The notes under the pieces are model-generated. The model was not told the DNA's origin. It ran no database searches and saw only the letters and a list, made by a program, of their open reading frames with translations. A stretch of DNA of 26,825 nucleotides. It comes from Symbiodinium natans. Lineage: Eukaryota; Sar; Dinophyceae; Suessiales; Symbiodiniaceae. The stretch is from the NCBI GenBank assembly GCA_905221605.1, contig CAJNDS010001243.1, positions 1 through 26,825 of the forward strand. Direction: 5' to 3'. A program made the position numbers and the translations under genes. Shown here in pieces: positions 17,301 through 23,580 of the stretch (within the stretch, counting starts at the first letter, position 1; each line of letters starts with the position of its first letter).

Positions 17301-20300
17301 AACCTCACATGAGTGCTGTTCCATATTGCGGTCCCTTTTGCCGGGTACGCCCTGGCATAGACCCCCTGGTTCTGAGTAGGGAATGAGGGAACAAGGGCCC
17401 TATAGTATACCGTTTAAAGGATGATTACAGGGCCCTGATTCCCTCATTCCCTACTAAGCACCAGCCAGTAAAGGAGGTTCAGAAGACCCCCCACAAAGCC
17501 CAAACCGAAGAACTCGCATCCATCGCCAGGCTGAGCAACCCAGCGACGACTTCGTATCGATGCTGGGTCTGATTTTGGGACATTTGCTATTTCGCCACAG
17601 TTATGTGGGGTGCATTCAGAAAATAGAGGACATCCGGGATACAGAGATGTCACTAGCCTTCGTGCAGCATTAAACGACCCCAAAGTAACAACAGTTCATT
17701 AAGATCTTCCCTGACAGAAGTCAACAGTAGCAGATGGGGGAATTTGGTACCCTATATACTCCCTGAAAGGGTTGATAAAAAGGGGGATACAGCGTACCTC
17801 CTTCCCGGTCCCGTACTGACTTTCACCCCGTTACAGGTGGCTTAGGGTCGAATCGAGGTTTGGGGAGTGCCCTGAGATCTGTCATGTTTTCCTTTGTCTA
17901 CTTACAACCTCCAAAAGGGGTTTAGGGTTTATGGTTGGCAAAAACCGTCTCGGTTTTGCGGGCTTTCGAGAACAATGATGCCAGGAACAACGAGCATGAG
18001 GTATTCCACGCTGCATACGGTCAGTTCGATTACACGGTGGCGAATCCTGCTAAACTCACTGGGAAGTATATACAAAGAACAATAAAGCTCACAACACCGT
18101 GCGCCCATGCTTCTGCACTAATTATAAGCTATACTTTTGAAGTGGCACGCTCTGGGGAAGGTTGAAAGAGGAGTTGTAGTAACGTGGGTCATACCACTGA
18201 TTGACTACCCCGACACCATCAACCTTCGAATGTGAAAGCTCGCCACCTTTTTCAAGTCCTTGAAACGTGCAAGGGAACGTGTTGTTCTTGGAAACTTTAG
18301 CACCCAGTACGAAACGAGGCTGTGAGTCCACTCATACAAGCACCTTCATCGAGAACTTCCATCGAGAACTTCCTACACAGCCATGTCATTGGGAATCCCA
18401 TCATATATCGCCGTTTCCCATGCAATGTTCCTTTGGTAATTCAGGCCAATTCCCAGGTGTCGTCCTTTCGGGGGTGCCCTCTGAGCACAGCTGATGTTAA
18501 AACAGGTGTCCAGGAAAAGAAAGCCTTTTAGCACACTCCCCCCCCCCCCCCCCCCTCCCCCCACCCCTCGAAACCCTGCGCGTCTTGACATTGCCCTAAC
18601 ACCATCCAAAACAAGAGGCCTGGTTTAGGGGGTTTAGGGTTTAGGGTTTAGGGTTTAGGGTTTAGAGTTTACGGTCTAGGGCTCGAAAGGCTCTAAAGCC
18701 ACCTAAACCCCCATCAAGTTCACCCGAGGATGCTTGGCCGGGCGTTCCGGCCTTTCAGCCCTGGGTCCCTGACCTCCACTTAAGGTTAGAGGGCTCAAGG
18801 TTTAGGGTTGTCGGGATGTAGGGGCTTGGGTTATAGGGTTAGAGGGTTTCAGGGTGCTAGGGTTATAGGGCCATAGGGTTAGAGTTATAGGGTCCGGGGT
18901 TTAGAACCACAAGTCGGGGACTTCGGATGACTTAGAGTGGTTTAGGATGATGTAGGAGCAGTCGTTTGGCATGATTTGGGATCATCTGGGCGGATTGACA
19001 GGGTCTAGGGCTTAGGGGCTATAGCAGGGGCTTCGGATAGTTCAGGGTCTCGGGTTTTGGTGGGCGGCTTTTTCTTTGGGGTTTGGGGTTTAGGGTTTCG
19101 GTCTAGGGTTTAGGGTTTCGAGCTTCTGTGGAGCCTTGAACACGGAGAGGTTGAGGAAGGTAGGCACCTAGAACACCCTGAAGGGGAAGGGGCAAACCCA
19201 AGCTGCCCTGCAACCGAAATGTATGAGAGGCGACTTTGCAGAGGGGAAGCAAGAGAGTTCAAAAACTCAACACTCTTAAGCCCTATATCCCGGAGAAAAG
19301 GGGCCGACGGGACGAAGAAAAAGAAGCCGAAATCCCTTAGCTCTGTCCTCGTAAACTCTTCTGCCTATACCCTATCACTTGCCCTAAACCCTAAACCCTA
19401 AACCCCAAACCCTAAACCCTAAACCCTAAACCCTAAACCCTAAACCATCAAATCCCGGATATCAAGACAGCGGAGGCTATGGGGCACGGTCTTGGCGATA
19501 GTCCTGTCCATGTCTATGCTGATCACTTGGCTGGACTCGAAGCAGAATTGAGGGGCCCTAAACCCTAATCCCTAAACCCTAAACACTAAACCCTAAACCC
19601 TAAACCCTAAACCCTAAACCCTAAACCCTAAACCCTAAACCCTAAACCCTAAACCCTAAACCTTAGGGTTTCGCGGTTTAGGGCTGAAAGGGTTTGAGCA
19701 CTTAGGAGTTGATTCAGGGTTCAGGGCTTGGGTTTTGGATTTCAGGATTTGGGCTTAGGGCTCAGGGTTTACGTTTAGGCTTCGGGTTTTGGATTCGGCG
19801 TTGGGTGCTGCTGTTCTTCGCTGATGGCCTGGCCGCATTTTGGTGCTTTCGGTATTGGTTTAGTTATAGGGTTCTTGCGGGAGGGGGGTTGGAGGGGGGT
19901 TCAAGGGGGGCACGAAACCCAAGGTCCCCGAGCTTCCCTAAGGTTGACTAGGTACCTACCCCCATGAACCCCTCTCCCTCAAGAAGCCCAGAATTGAGGG
20001 TTTAGGGTTTTGGGCAGTGCCTTTGGGAGCTTCAGCCCTCGAAGCACCCAAGGAGAAGGACAAGGGTGGGCAGTTCGAGACCCTCGAGGGTGCGGACACC
20101 TTTGGATCCGGTGTCTTCACGGCCTTCTTCAGCCTGGTGACCTTCGAAGTCCAGTTCCAGCCGCAGACCGTAGGTGCGGGTAAAACATCGGGGGTCGGAA
20201 AAACTACTGATGGTATTGCTTATGGTTCCCTTTCTAGGTATACTTTAATATGCCCCAAACCCTTGTTCTAATGATTAAGGCCTCTATATGTGGGTGCGGG

Positions 20301-21000
20301 TTTAGGGTTCAGGGTTTACAGTAGGGTTTGGGGTAGAGGTTGTGAGTGGGAGTAGCGATACCCTTAGGGTATATACCATTAGGAGTCTGCTATACTATAG
20401 TGTTATCCAAAAAACAGACGGCCCGCCCACGTCACCGCCTCCCCAGCGAACTACGAAAAAGTCTCTACTGCCGAAACCTTTCCAAGATGATGCCCTACGT
20501 GTTCTGATTCAACCAACTCCGATATGGCTACCAAACCCTAAACCCTACACCCTAAACCCTAAACTGTGTACATGTATGGACTAGTTGGGCCCTTATACCG
20601 CAGGAGCACTGCAGTACCTGCGAGGGCCCGAAAGACACACTTCTCTAGAAATCTAGGGGTATACCGTATACCCCTATAAGCCCGTCCTAATCCTAGCGTC
20701 TCAACCCTACACGAGACCCCTATACTCACCCCAAACCTAGACCCACCCTCAGCCCAAATCCACCCCCACGACCTTGATTCCTGAAACCTTCGACCCTATC
20801 TCAGAAACAGAAGGTGGGCGCATCGTGACACTGGGGCTGGCCTTTATCTTGGTTTTGCTGGTCTGCGGCTATACTGCCACCTTGGCATCGTGCTCTTGCT
20901 ACCACATAGCGGAGACTGCTGTCGTCGCCGTCGTCGTCGTCGTAGTAGTGGTAGTAGTCGTAGTAGTCGTAGTAGTGGTAGTTGTGGTAGTAGTAGTAGC

Positions 21001-21035
<35 letters not shown>

Positions 21036-22055
21036 TAGTGCTAGTAGTGGTAGTAGTGGTAGTAGTGGTAGTAGTAGTAGTAGTAGTAGTAGTAGCAGTA
21101 GTAGTAGTAATTAGTAGTAGTAGCAGCAGAAGTTCTGGTAGTGCTGAGGTTCCTTGTGGTGGAAAGTCGCTTAGCTTCGCCGATATCCAGTCTCAACGAT
21201 GCCATCCGGCTGGGCTACAAGGTCTGCGCGCACAGGTCAGACAGCGGGCTGGTCGTCCTCAACGGAGTGTCCGAAAGCAATGTGGTCGAGCTTGCATCCA
21301 GGGGCGATGTGCTGCCGAGTGTTGGCTCTACCTGCGATGTGGCCGTATTGCGGCAGGAAGACTTTGAAGCATCACAGGCCGTCAATCGAGGGAGCTTCTG
21401 CGAGCTGGCAAAAATCGGGGACCCCATTACGACAGGCTTGATCGGGATTGCCGTCTCAGAGAAGTGGGCCTGGGCGCTTCGCTACGCCATGACGGCCATG
21501 CAGCAAGAAGGACAGGTGCAAGAGGCGCTAAACGCATACAGGCCCCCCGACTACTGCAGCGCTGTAGCTGCAGAAGCAGAGGCCACAGCTGAACCACCCT
21601 CCCTGCAAGTTGAGGGGATGGCAGGCCCTTTCGTCCTGACCAGCATCATCGCCCTTTTCGGCTTCATCGTCCACTTCATCAAAGCCGCTATCGACGACCG
21701 CCGCGCTCGCCGCCAGGCCAAAGCCAAGACGGCTGTTGCCGTGGACGACGGCGACGCCAAGGACCCGAAACCCTAAACCCTAAACCCTAAACCCTTAACC
21801 CTTAACCCTTAACCCTTAAACCCTAAACCCTAAACCCTAAACCCTAACCCTAAACCCTAAACCCTAAAAGAGCACAAGGATGTGCAGCCGGAACAGTTGC
21901 CTGGGGCCGAGAACGTGGCATCGGAAGCCAATGAGGGCTCTACCGCAGTAGTACCTGTAACCGTGGATGCGAATCTCCCACAGAAGGCCCTGATCAGCAA
22001 GCCTTTAGAACCTTGTGAGCCTGCGCAACAGCCTGATGGTCTAAGTAAAATTTGA
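11860..22055 (+). CDS. ionotropic glutamate receptor-like cation channel, ~18 exons (gene span)
   Basis: Reconstructed by eye from exon islands between telomere-like repeats; the predicted protein is about 663 residues. Order: signal peptide (MPSAWRALACALLHATA); Cys-rich module with YGYGCRAHD, GWCADMWCYVDRSNC and SYTTCG; S1 lobe starting GQTLRV, with VDICGCSMVMLPRR (candidate ligand-binding Arg) and SPFVTLWSEPVVLV; M1 (about 303-322); pore loop FTAFFSLVTF (about 345-362); GRIV then M3 ending GYTATLASF, the family's SYTANLAAF signature; S2 lobe from VESRLASPISSLNDA with two Cys (GSFCELA, PPDYCSA) placed like the conserved iGluR disulfide; M4 (about 556-577); acidic tail. In the family, ligand binding to S1/S2 opens a cation pore in the surface membrane. 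Phases agree at all junctions, with only the exon 7/8 border ambiguous. Donors are GT, GC and GA. The channel identity is strong; individual splice sites are inferences. Confidence 0.8.
11964..12265 (+). repeat. four diverged ~70-bp tandem units in intron 1
   Basis: Each unit has a TTTGAAGAATGGCTT or GAAGGAATGGCTT start, a (G)TAGAGTAGGTAACC(C)TTT middle and a TTTTTTGGGGTATTT end. They start exactly at the exon 1 donor. Confidence 0.75.
12408..12515 (-). repeat. telomere-like array in intron 1 (CCCTAAA orientation)
   Basis: About 14 nearly perfect CCCTAAA units with one 6-mer interruption (CCCTAA), ending about 15 bases before the exon 2 acceptor. Confidence 0.95.
12530..12640 (+). CDS. iGluR-like gene exon 2: Cys-rich module
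   Basis: Acceptor AAAG|G; reads NPTDTGYGYGCRAHDANGSH and then a second part ending GWCADMW. The donor is GTCTCC after ATGTG (phase 2). The last codon TGG is completed by exon 3. Confidence 0.7.
12655..12750 (+). repeat. TTTAGGG array bracketed by inverted arms, intron 2
   Basis: CTTCAGAGAAAGCT (12655-12668), then about ten TTTAGGG units, then AGCTTTCTGAAG (12739-12750). The arms are inverted copies, so the array sits at the tip of a hairpin. A second TTTAGGG patch lies at 12865-12915. Confidence 0.85.
12734..12776 (+). repeat. 43-bp repeat, copy 1 (intron 2)
   Basis: Reverse complement of 14935-14977 at about 40 of 43 positions. It includes the GGGTTAGCTTTCTGAAGCC array border and GCCCTAGATGTCACATCA. 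Confidence 0.85.
12979..13018 (+). CDS. iGluR-like gene exon 3 (40 nt): WCYVD motif
   Basis: Acceptor CCCAG|G; reads CYVDRSNCAVTNE; donor GAG|GTAAGT. Joined to exon 2 it creates DMWCYVDRSNC, a motif I recall from dinoflagellate predicted channels. The phase match in such a tiny exon is strong support. Confidence 0.7.
13160..13221 (+). CDS. iGluR-like gene exon 4: end of Cys-rich module
   Basis: Acceptor TTCAG|T; reads YRYWSYTTCGYRDLLLGLAE plus a split Gly. The donor GG|GTTTAGGG is the first unit of a TTTAGGG array. Confidence 0.65.
13361..13407 (-). repeat. telomere-like arrays in introns 3-5
   Basis: CCCTAAA x6 here in intron 4. Related patches are at 13105-13130 (intron 3), 13219-13245 (TTTAGGG, intron 4, running from the exon 4 donor) and 13556-13602 (intron 5). 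Confidence 0.9.
13414..13475 (+). CDS. iGluR-like gene exon 5: start of S1 lobe
   Basis: Acceptor GCCAG|G after a CCCTAAA array; reads FSLANITESIRGQTLRVLFI. The GC donor (ATAG|GCAACG) is chosen because it restores phase 1 with exon 6, and AGGCAAC is present at both ends of the intron. Confidence 0.6.
13808..13936 (-). repeat. CCCTAAA array with a CCCGAAA block, intron 5
   Basis: About 17 heptamers. Four consecutive units near 13827-13856 are CCCGAAA, a locally homogenised variant. Confidence 0.9.
13970..14061 (+). CDS. iGluR-like gene exon 6: S1 lobe
   Basis: Acceptor CCGAG|G; reads NTGGWKGNYCSQGGQICINQ, then RGQGSLPEVQ. Donor CAG|GTACAAGG, phase 0. An in-frame stop at 13960 limits any extension 5'. 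Confidence 0.65.
14068..14139 (+). repeat. TTTAGGG array, intron 6
   Basis: About ten units with one shortened unit, starting a few bases after the exon 6 donor. An oppositely oriented CCCTAAA array (14546-14596) ends the same intron. Confidence 0.95.
14183..14490 (+). repeat. compound trinucleotide and hexanucleotide microsatellite, intron 6
   Basis: GTC/TCG runs (14188-14230), ACT runs with CCT (14275-14400) and CTGCCA hexamers (about 14445-14478). A Thr-rich open frame across it is only the repeat read in frame. Confidence 0.9.
14612..14690 (+). CDS. iGluR-like gene exon 7: S1 helix
   Basis: Acceptor CACAG|A, phase 0; reads NRGSDICRSTMCPGPTQRIL, then DTLTSL. It must end before the TAG at 14702 inside the TTTAGGG array. 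A GC donor at 14691 (phase 1) is used here, but 14683, 14685 and 14696 are alternatives. Confidence 0.5.
14699..14790 (+). repeat. TTTAGGG array, start of intron 7
   Basis: About 12 units with point variants, directly after exon 7. Confidence 0.9.
14935..14977 (-). repeat. 43-bp repeat, copy 2 (intron 7, inverted)
   Basis: Inverted copy of 12734-12776, again adjoining telomere-like repeats (CTAACCCTAAACCC), followed by CCCTGAAA x4 at about 14990-15025. Confidence 0.85.
15276..15340 (+). CDS. iGluR-like gene exon 8: S1 lobe
   Basis: Reads ACRDRRNSAGFLVDTRQEVD plus Gln. Donor CCAG|GCACTTTAGG, a GC donor with AG|GC, phase 0. The acceptor is uncertain: 15276 or 15279, with other AGs just upstream. 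Confidence 0.5.
15345..15890. repeat. mixed telomere-like patches, intron 8
   Basis: TTTAGGG/TTCAGGG at 15345-15445, CCCTAAA at 15523-15552, TTTAGGG at 15632-15670, degenerate CCCTATAAA at 15715-15860 and CCCTAAA up to 15888. The orientation flips several times within one intron. A TA run lies at about 15680-15695. Confidence 0.85.
15900..15974 (+). CDS. iGluR-like gene exon 9: S1 lobe
   Basis: Acceptor TTGAG|G, phase 0; reads AVREQMARVSTSSSQFDLCH, then GGISW. Donor TGG|GTGAGG. Confidence 0.6.
16221..16322. repeat. foldback element F, copy a (intron 9)
   Basis: Ends TTGGTGGCCC and GGTCTACCAA are imperfect inverted repeats. The inner arms GTGCCCTTTT and AAAAGGGGCAC surround GGTTCCCTTATAACG. 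It shares this plan with copies b-d. Confidence 0.7.
16385..16425 (+). CDS. iGluR-like gene exon 10 (41 nt)
   Basis: Acceptor CGAG|A, phase 0; reads ITSSNLASELLQA and two bases of Leu. Donor GT at 16426 gives phase 2 to match exon 11. A GC donor at 16421 would break the phase. Confidence 0.5.
16514..16579 (+). CDS. iGluR-like gene exon 11: S1 core strand
   Basis: Acceptor CTAG|G; reads CSWATGMGFVDICGCSMVML, then P and a split Arg. The GC donor (CCCAG|GCGTGC) is phase 2. It fits iGluR S1 strands carrying the ligand-binding Arg. Confidence 0.65.
16593..16725 (-). repeat. CCCTAAA array filling most of intron 11
   Basis: About 16 units, degenerate at the left. It occupies most of the 152-nt intron between exons 11 and 12. 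Confidence 0.9.
16732..16798 (+). CDS. iGluR-like gene exon 12: end of S1 lobe
   Basis: Acceptor GTCAG|G; reads RTDASPFVTLWSEPVVLVGP, then TK. GC donor AAG|GCGCC, phase 0, just before a TAG at 16805. Joined to exon 11 it gives MLPRRTDASPF, as expected for the family. Confidence 0.7.
16855..16915 (+). repeat. TTTAGGG array, intron 12
   Basis: About nine perfect units. Another patch is at 18622-18668 in the same intron. Confidence 0.95.
17016..17141. repeat. foldback element F, copy b (intron 12)
   Basis: The terminal CTAGGATGCCCAG and CTGGGGCAACCTAG are inverted repeats. Inner GTGCCCTTAT and AAGAGGGCACCC match the other copies. A T-then-G homopolymer sits in the loop. Confidence 0.7.
17375..17455. 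repeat. hairpin with ~26-bp arms
   Basis: AGTAGGGAATGAGGGAACAA plus GGGCCC pairs with GGGCCCTGATTCCCTCATTC plus CCTACT. The loop is about 28 nt. Confidence 0.75.
18729..18764 (+). CDS. iGluR-like gene exon 13 (36 nt): pre-M1 linker, tentative
   Basis: Found by looking for the linker that iGluRs need between S1 and M1. Acceptor CCGAG|G; reads DAWPGVPAFQPW; donor TGG|GTCCCT. Phase 0 on both sides. Without it the frame still stays open, so this micro-exon is the least certain. Confidence 0.4.
19382..19446 (-). repeat. CCCTAAA array, end of intron 13
   Basis: About nine units, ending about 24 bases before the M1 exon. A TTTAGGG patch (19085-19120) lies earlier in the intron. Confidence 0.9.
19471..19549 (+). 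CDS. iGluR-like gene exon 14: M1 transmembrane helix
   Basis: Acceptor GACAG|C; reads RRLWGTVLAIVLSMSMLITW, then LDSKQN. It must end before the in-frame TGA at 19549-19551. A GA donor (AATT|GAGGGG) gives phase 1 as needed. Confidence 0.6.
19555..19685 (-). repeat. CCCTAAA array, start of intron 14
   Basis: About 15 units starting next to the GA donor of exon 14. It then flips to TTAGGGTTTCGCGGTTTAGGG, so the array has an inverted tip. Confidence 0.9.
20036..20173 (+). CDS. iGluR-like gene exon 15: pore loop
   Basis: Reads LEAPKEKDKGGQFETLEGAD, then TFGSGVFTAFFSLVTFEV and QFQPQTV. The acceptor is one of three phase-1 AGs (exon start 20018, 20030 or 20036). Donor TAG|GTGCGG, or the equally phased G|GTAAAA at 20180. 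The spacing from FG to GRIV is within 1 residue of animal AMPA-type receptors. Confidence 0.65.
20656..20674. repeat. 19-nt perfect palindrome, intron 15
   Basis: GGGGTATAC-C-GTATACCCC. Arms of 9 bp around one base. Function unknown. Confidence 0.8.
20811..20889 (+). CDS. iGluR-like gene exon 16: M3 helix
   Basis: Acceptor AACAG|A; reads GGRIVTLGLAFILVLLVCGY, then TATLA and a split Ser. Donor CATC|GTGCTC at 20890 precedes the trinucleotide expansion. Confidence 0.75.
20918..21126 (+). repeat. GTA/GTC/GTG trinucleotide expansion, intron 16
   Basis: About 200 nt of imperfect (GTN)n. Read in frame from exon 16 it would give about 60 Val residues, and the frame is then shifted relative to exon 17. 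Excising 20890-21148 removes it and restores TLASFLVVES. Confidence 0.9.
21149..21761 (+). CDS. iGluR-like gene exon 17: S2 lobe and M4
   Basis: Acceptor CTGAG|G completes Ser and gives FLVVESRLASPISSLNDA. The S2 lobe ends with GDPITTGLIGIAVSEKW, YAMTAMQQEGQVQEALNAY and PPDYCSA. M4 is PFVLTSIIALFGFIVHFIKA, followed by basic RRARRQAKAK. Ends GCCAAG before a GA donor (GACCCG). Without splicing the frame would stop at 21774 inside the repeat. Confidence 0.75.
21762..21872 (-). repeat. intron 17, built from CCCTAAA/CCCTTAA repeats
   Basis: A 111-nt inferred intron (GA...AG) consisting almost only of heptamers, with four consecutive CCCTTAA units near 21791-21818. Exon-quality sequence resumes at once on both sides. 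Confidence 0.75.
21873..22055 (+). CDS. iGluR-like gene exon 18: acidic tail and stop
   Basis: Acceptor AAGAG|C right after the repeat, phase 0. It reads HKDVQPEQLPGAENVASEAN, stays open for 60 codons in that frame, and ends TGA at 22053-22055. A cytoplasmic tail is expected from the topology. Confidence 0.55.
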   Translation, partial: HKDVQPEQLPGAENVASEANEGSTAVVPVTVDANLPQKALISKPLEPCEPAQQPDGLSKI

Positions 22056-22546
22056 GGGCCTTTAAGGCTGTTAATTCGTTCGCACCTGCTGCGCCTTGAG
22101 AGTGTGCAAGCGGTGCCCACGCGTGGCTGAAAATCAGCTTGTTTTAGCACCACTCCCTTTTGTACCAAGTCTGGGCCCAGTCTGCGTTTGATGTGTGAAA
22201 TCCCGGGCAAAATCTTCGAACCCAGTGCTGACAAGCTTGGGCTTCCGGTTTTGCTGCTCCAATCGCTTTGCAGCCGCAGCCGCTGCGACTGCTACCGCTG
22301 CTGTGTTGCTGTGCTGCTCCTTCACTGTTGTGACTAGCTGACAATTGGGGTTGCGTAGTTGCTGCTATCACTCTTGCGGCTGCTGCCCGTAGAGTATCAT
22401 GTGTGCCTTGTTTCGTGTTCTGTCTTGGCGTGCTCGTCGTGACGACAGCTGCGGCAGTTCCAACTCCGTCCATGTTTTGCGTAGTGCGACTGTTTCGGTT
22501 GTCACAGAATCGTTGCAGGGTGCCGTTCGGCTTCAAGCTGTATATA

Positions 22547-22668
22547 GCTAGGACGCAGAGAAGGCCCTTTTGCCCTTTTGTTTACAGTTTAGGTTTAAGT
22601 TCCCTTATAAGCCCTCTAAACCCCAAAGGGCACCCTTTTTATTCCCAGGTTACTCTTGGGTCTAGATA
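22547..22668. repeat. foldback element F, copy c
   Basis: TTGCCCTTTTG, then GTTCCCTTATAAGCC, then AAAGGGCACCCTTTT, as in copies a, b and d. The terminal arms (AGCTAGGACGC / GGGTCTAGATA) are weak. Confidence 0.55.
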
Positions 22669-23480
22669 AGTATTCTGCATCAAACTCCAAGGGCCTCAGC
22701 CTAAAAGCAAAGACTATGAGTTGTGCTTGTGCTGGTTATAAGCGTGCTTCTAAGTCATGAAAAAACAACAACACACCTACACCCTAAACCTTGAGCCCTG
22801 AACCCTGAACCCTAAACCCTGAACCTTGAACCCCTGAACCCTGAACCCTAAACCCTAAGCCCGTCACATCGCCCCTTGTCTCCCACCTCCTGGCATCTTG
22901 TCGCCTCGAAGAAAGAAATTTGGCCAACGGCCGCGCAAGCGCCTTGTTAGAAAATCGTTAGGGCTTAGGGTTGAATTTGAAATGACCTTGTTCTAGACAG
23001 GACCCTTTTACTACTATTTGCTGAAGAACCCAGAAGAAATACTAATACCTGTATTCCCCTTGTAAGGAAATCATTTTGTGGTGGTTAAGCAATTGGTAGT
23101 TTACAGTCTCCACAATGCCTCTCACATGGTAGGTGTTATTGAAAAGTTGTGGTACCCTACAGTCACAGATCGACAGGGTTGCAAAAAAGCCTACCATGCA
23201 TTCGATCCCTAAACCCTAAGCCCTAAACCCCAAACCCTAAACCCTAAACCCCCCGCAAGGCAGCTTTCTATTCCTCATCCTTTTTGTAGGGTTTGGGGTT
23301 TAGGGTTCGGGGGTAAACGCTCCAAAAACTTCAGTCCGACGTCCATAAACGGTTTAGGGTTTAGGGTTTAGGGTCCAACCCCAAACCCACCAAAAAGCCC
23401 CCTGAGACCGGGCAAAGGGTTCCTCCTCCACGAAGTGCAGCGGCTTTGAGGAAACCTAGGGTTTGGGGGTTAGGGGGGGG

Positions 23481-23580
23481 GCGGCGTTCAGGGTTCAGGG
23501 TTCAGGGTTCAGGGTTCAGGCTTCAGGGTTCAGGGTTCAGGGTTTAGGGTTTAGGGTTTAGGGTTTAGGGTTTAGGGTAA
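23481..23580 (+). repeat. TTCAGGG block passing into TTTAGGG
   Basis: About eight TTCAGGG units followed by about seven TTTAGGG units. The variant is homogeneous and contiguous rather than scattered. Confidence 0.9.

Larger units (their letters stand above)
16799..18728 (+). other. long intron 12 (1.9 kb), no gene recognised inside
   Basis: Holds TTTAGGG arrays, foldback copy b, a hairpin (17375-17455), a T-then-G run (about 17041-17070), a C run (about 18538-18556) and a GAGAACTTC direct repeat (18349-18373). Frames at 17444-17683 (minus) and 17935-18165 (plus) are ordinary in composition but match nothing I know. Confidence 0.45.

Noticed and set aside
17935-18165. Plus-strand 76-codon ORF in intron 12
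   Set aside because: Ordinary composition but no motif, no iGluR similarity and no phase-compatible role found. Left undecided rather than annotated.
19790-19900. Alternative M1 helix upstream of the pore exon
   Set aside because: One frame gives hydrophobic GFGVGCCCSSLMAW-type residues, but it is G-rich repeat derivative. 19471-19549 fits M1 better, with correct phase and motif.
20774-21367. Poly-Val membrane protein as one continuous ORF
   Set aside because: Only its start (20811-20889, M3) is exon-like. The Val run is the trinucleotide repeat, and the frame after it is not the S2 frame.
22144-22536. Minus-strand 130-codon ORF downstream of the channel gene
   Set aside because: Ala/Ser/Thr-rich, no motif, and it lies in the probable 3' flank of a plus-strand gene; not enough to call.
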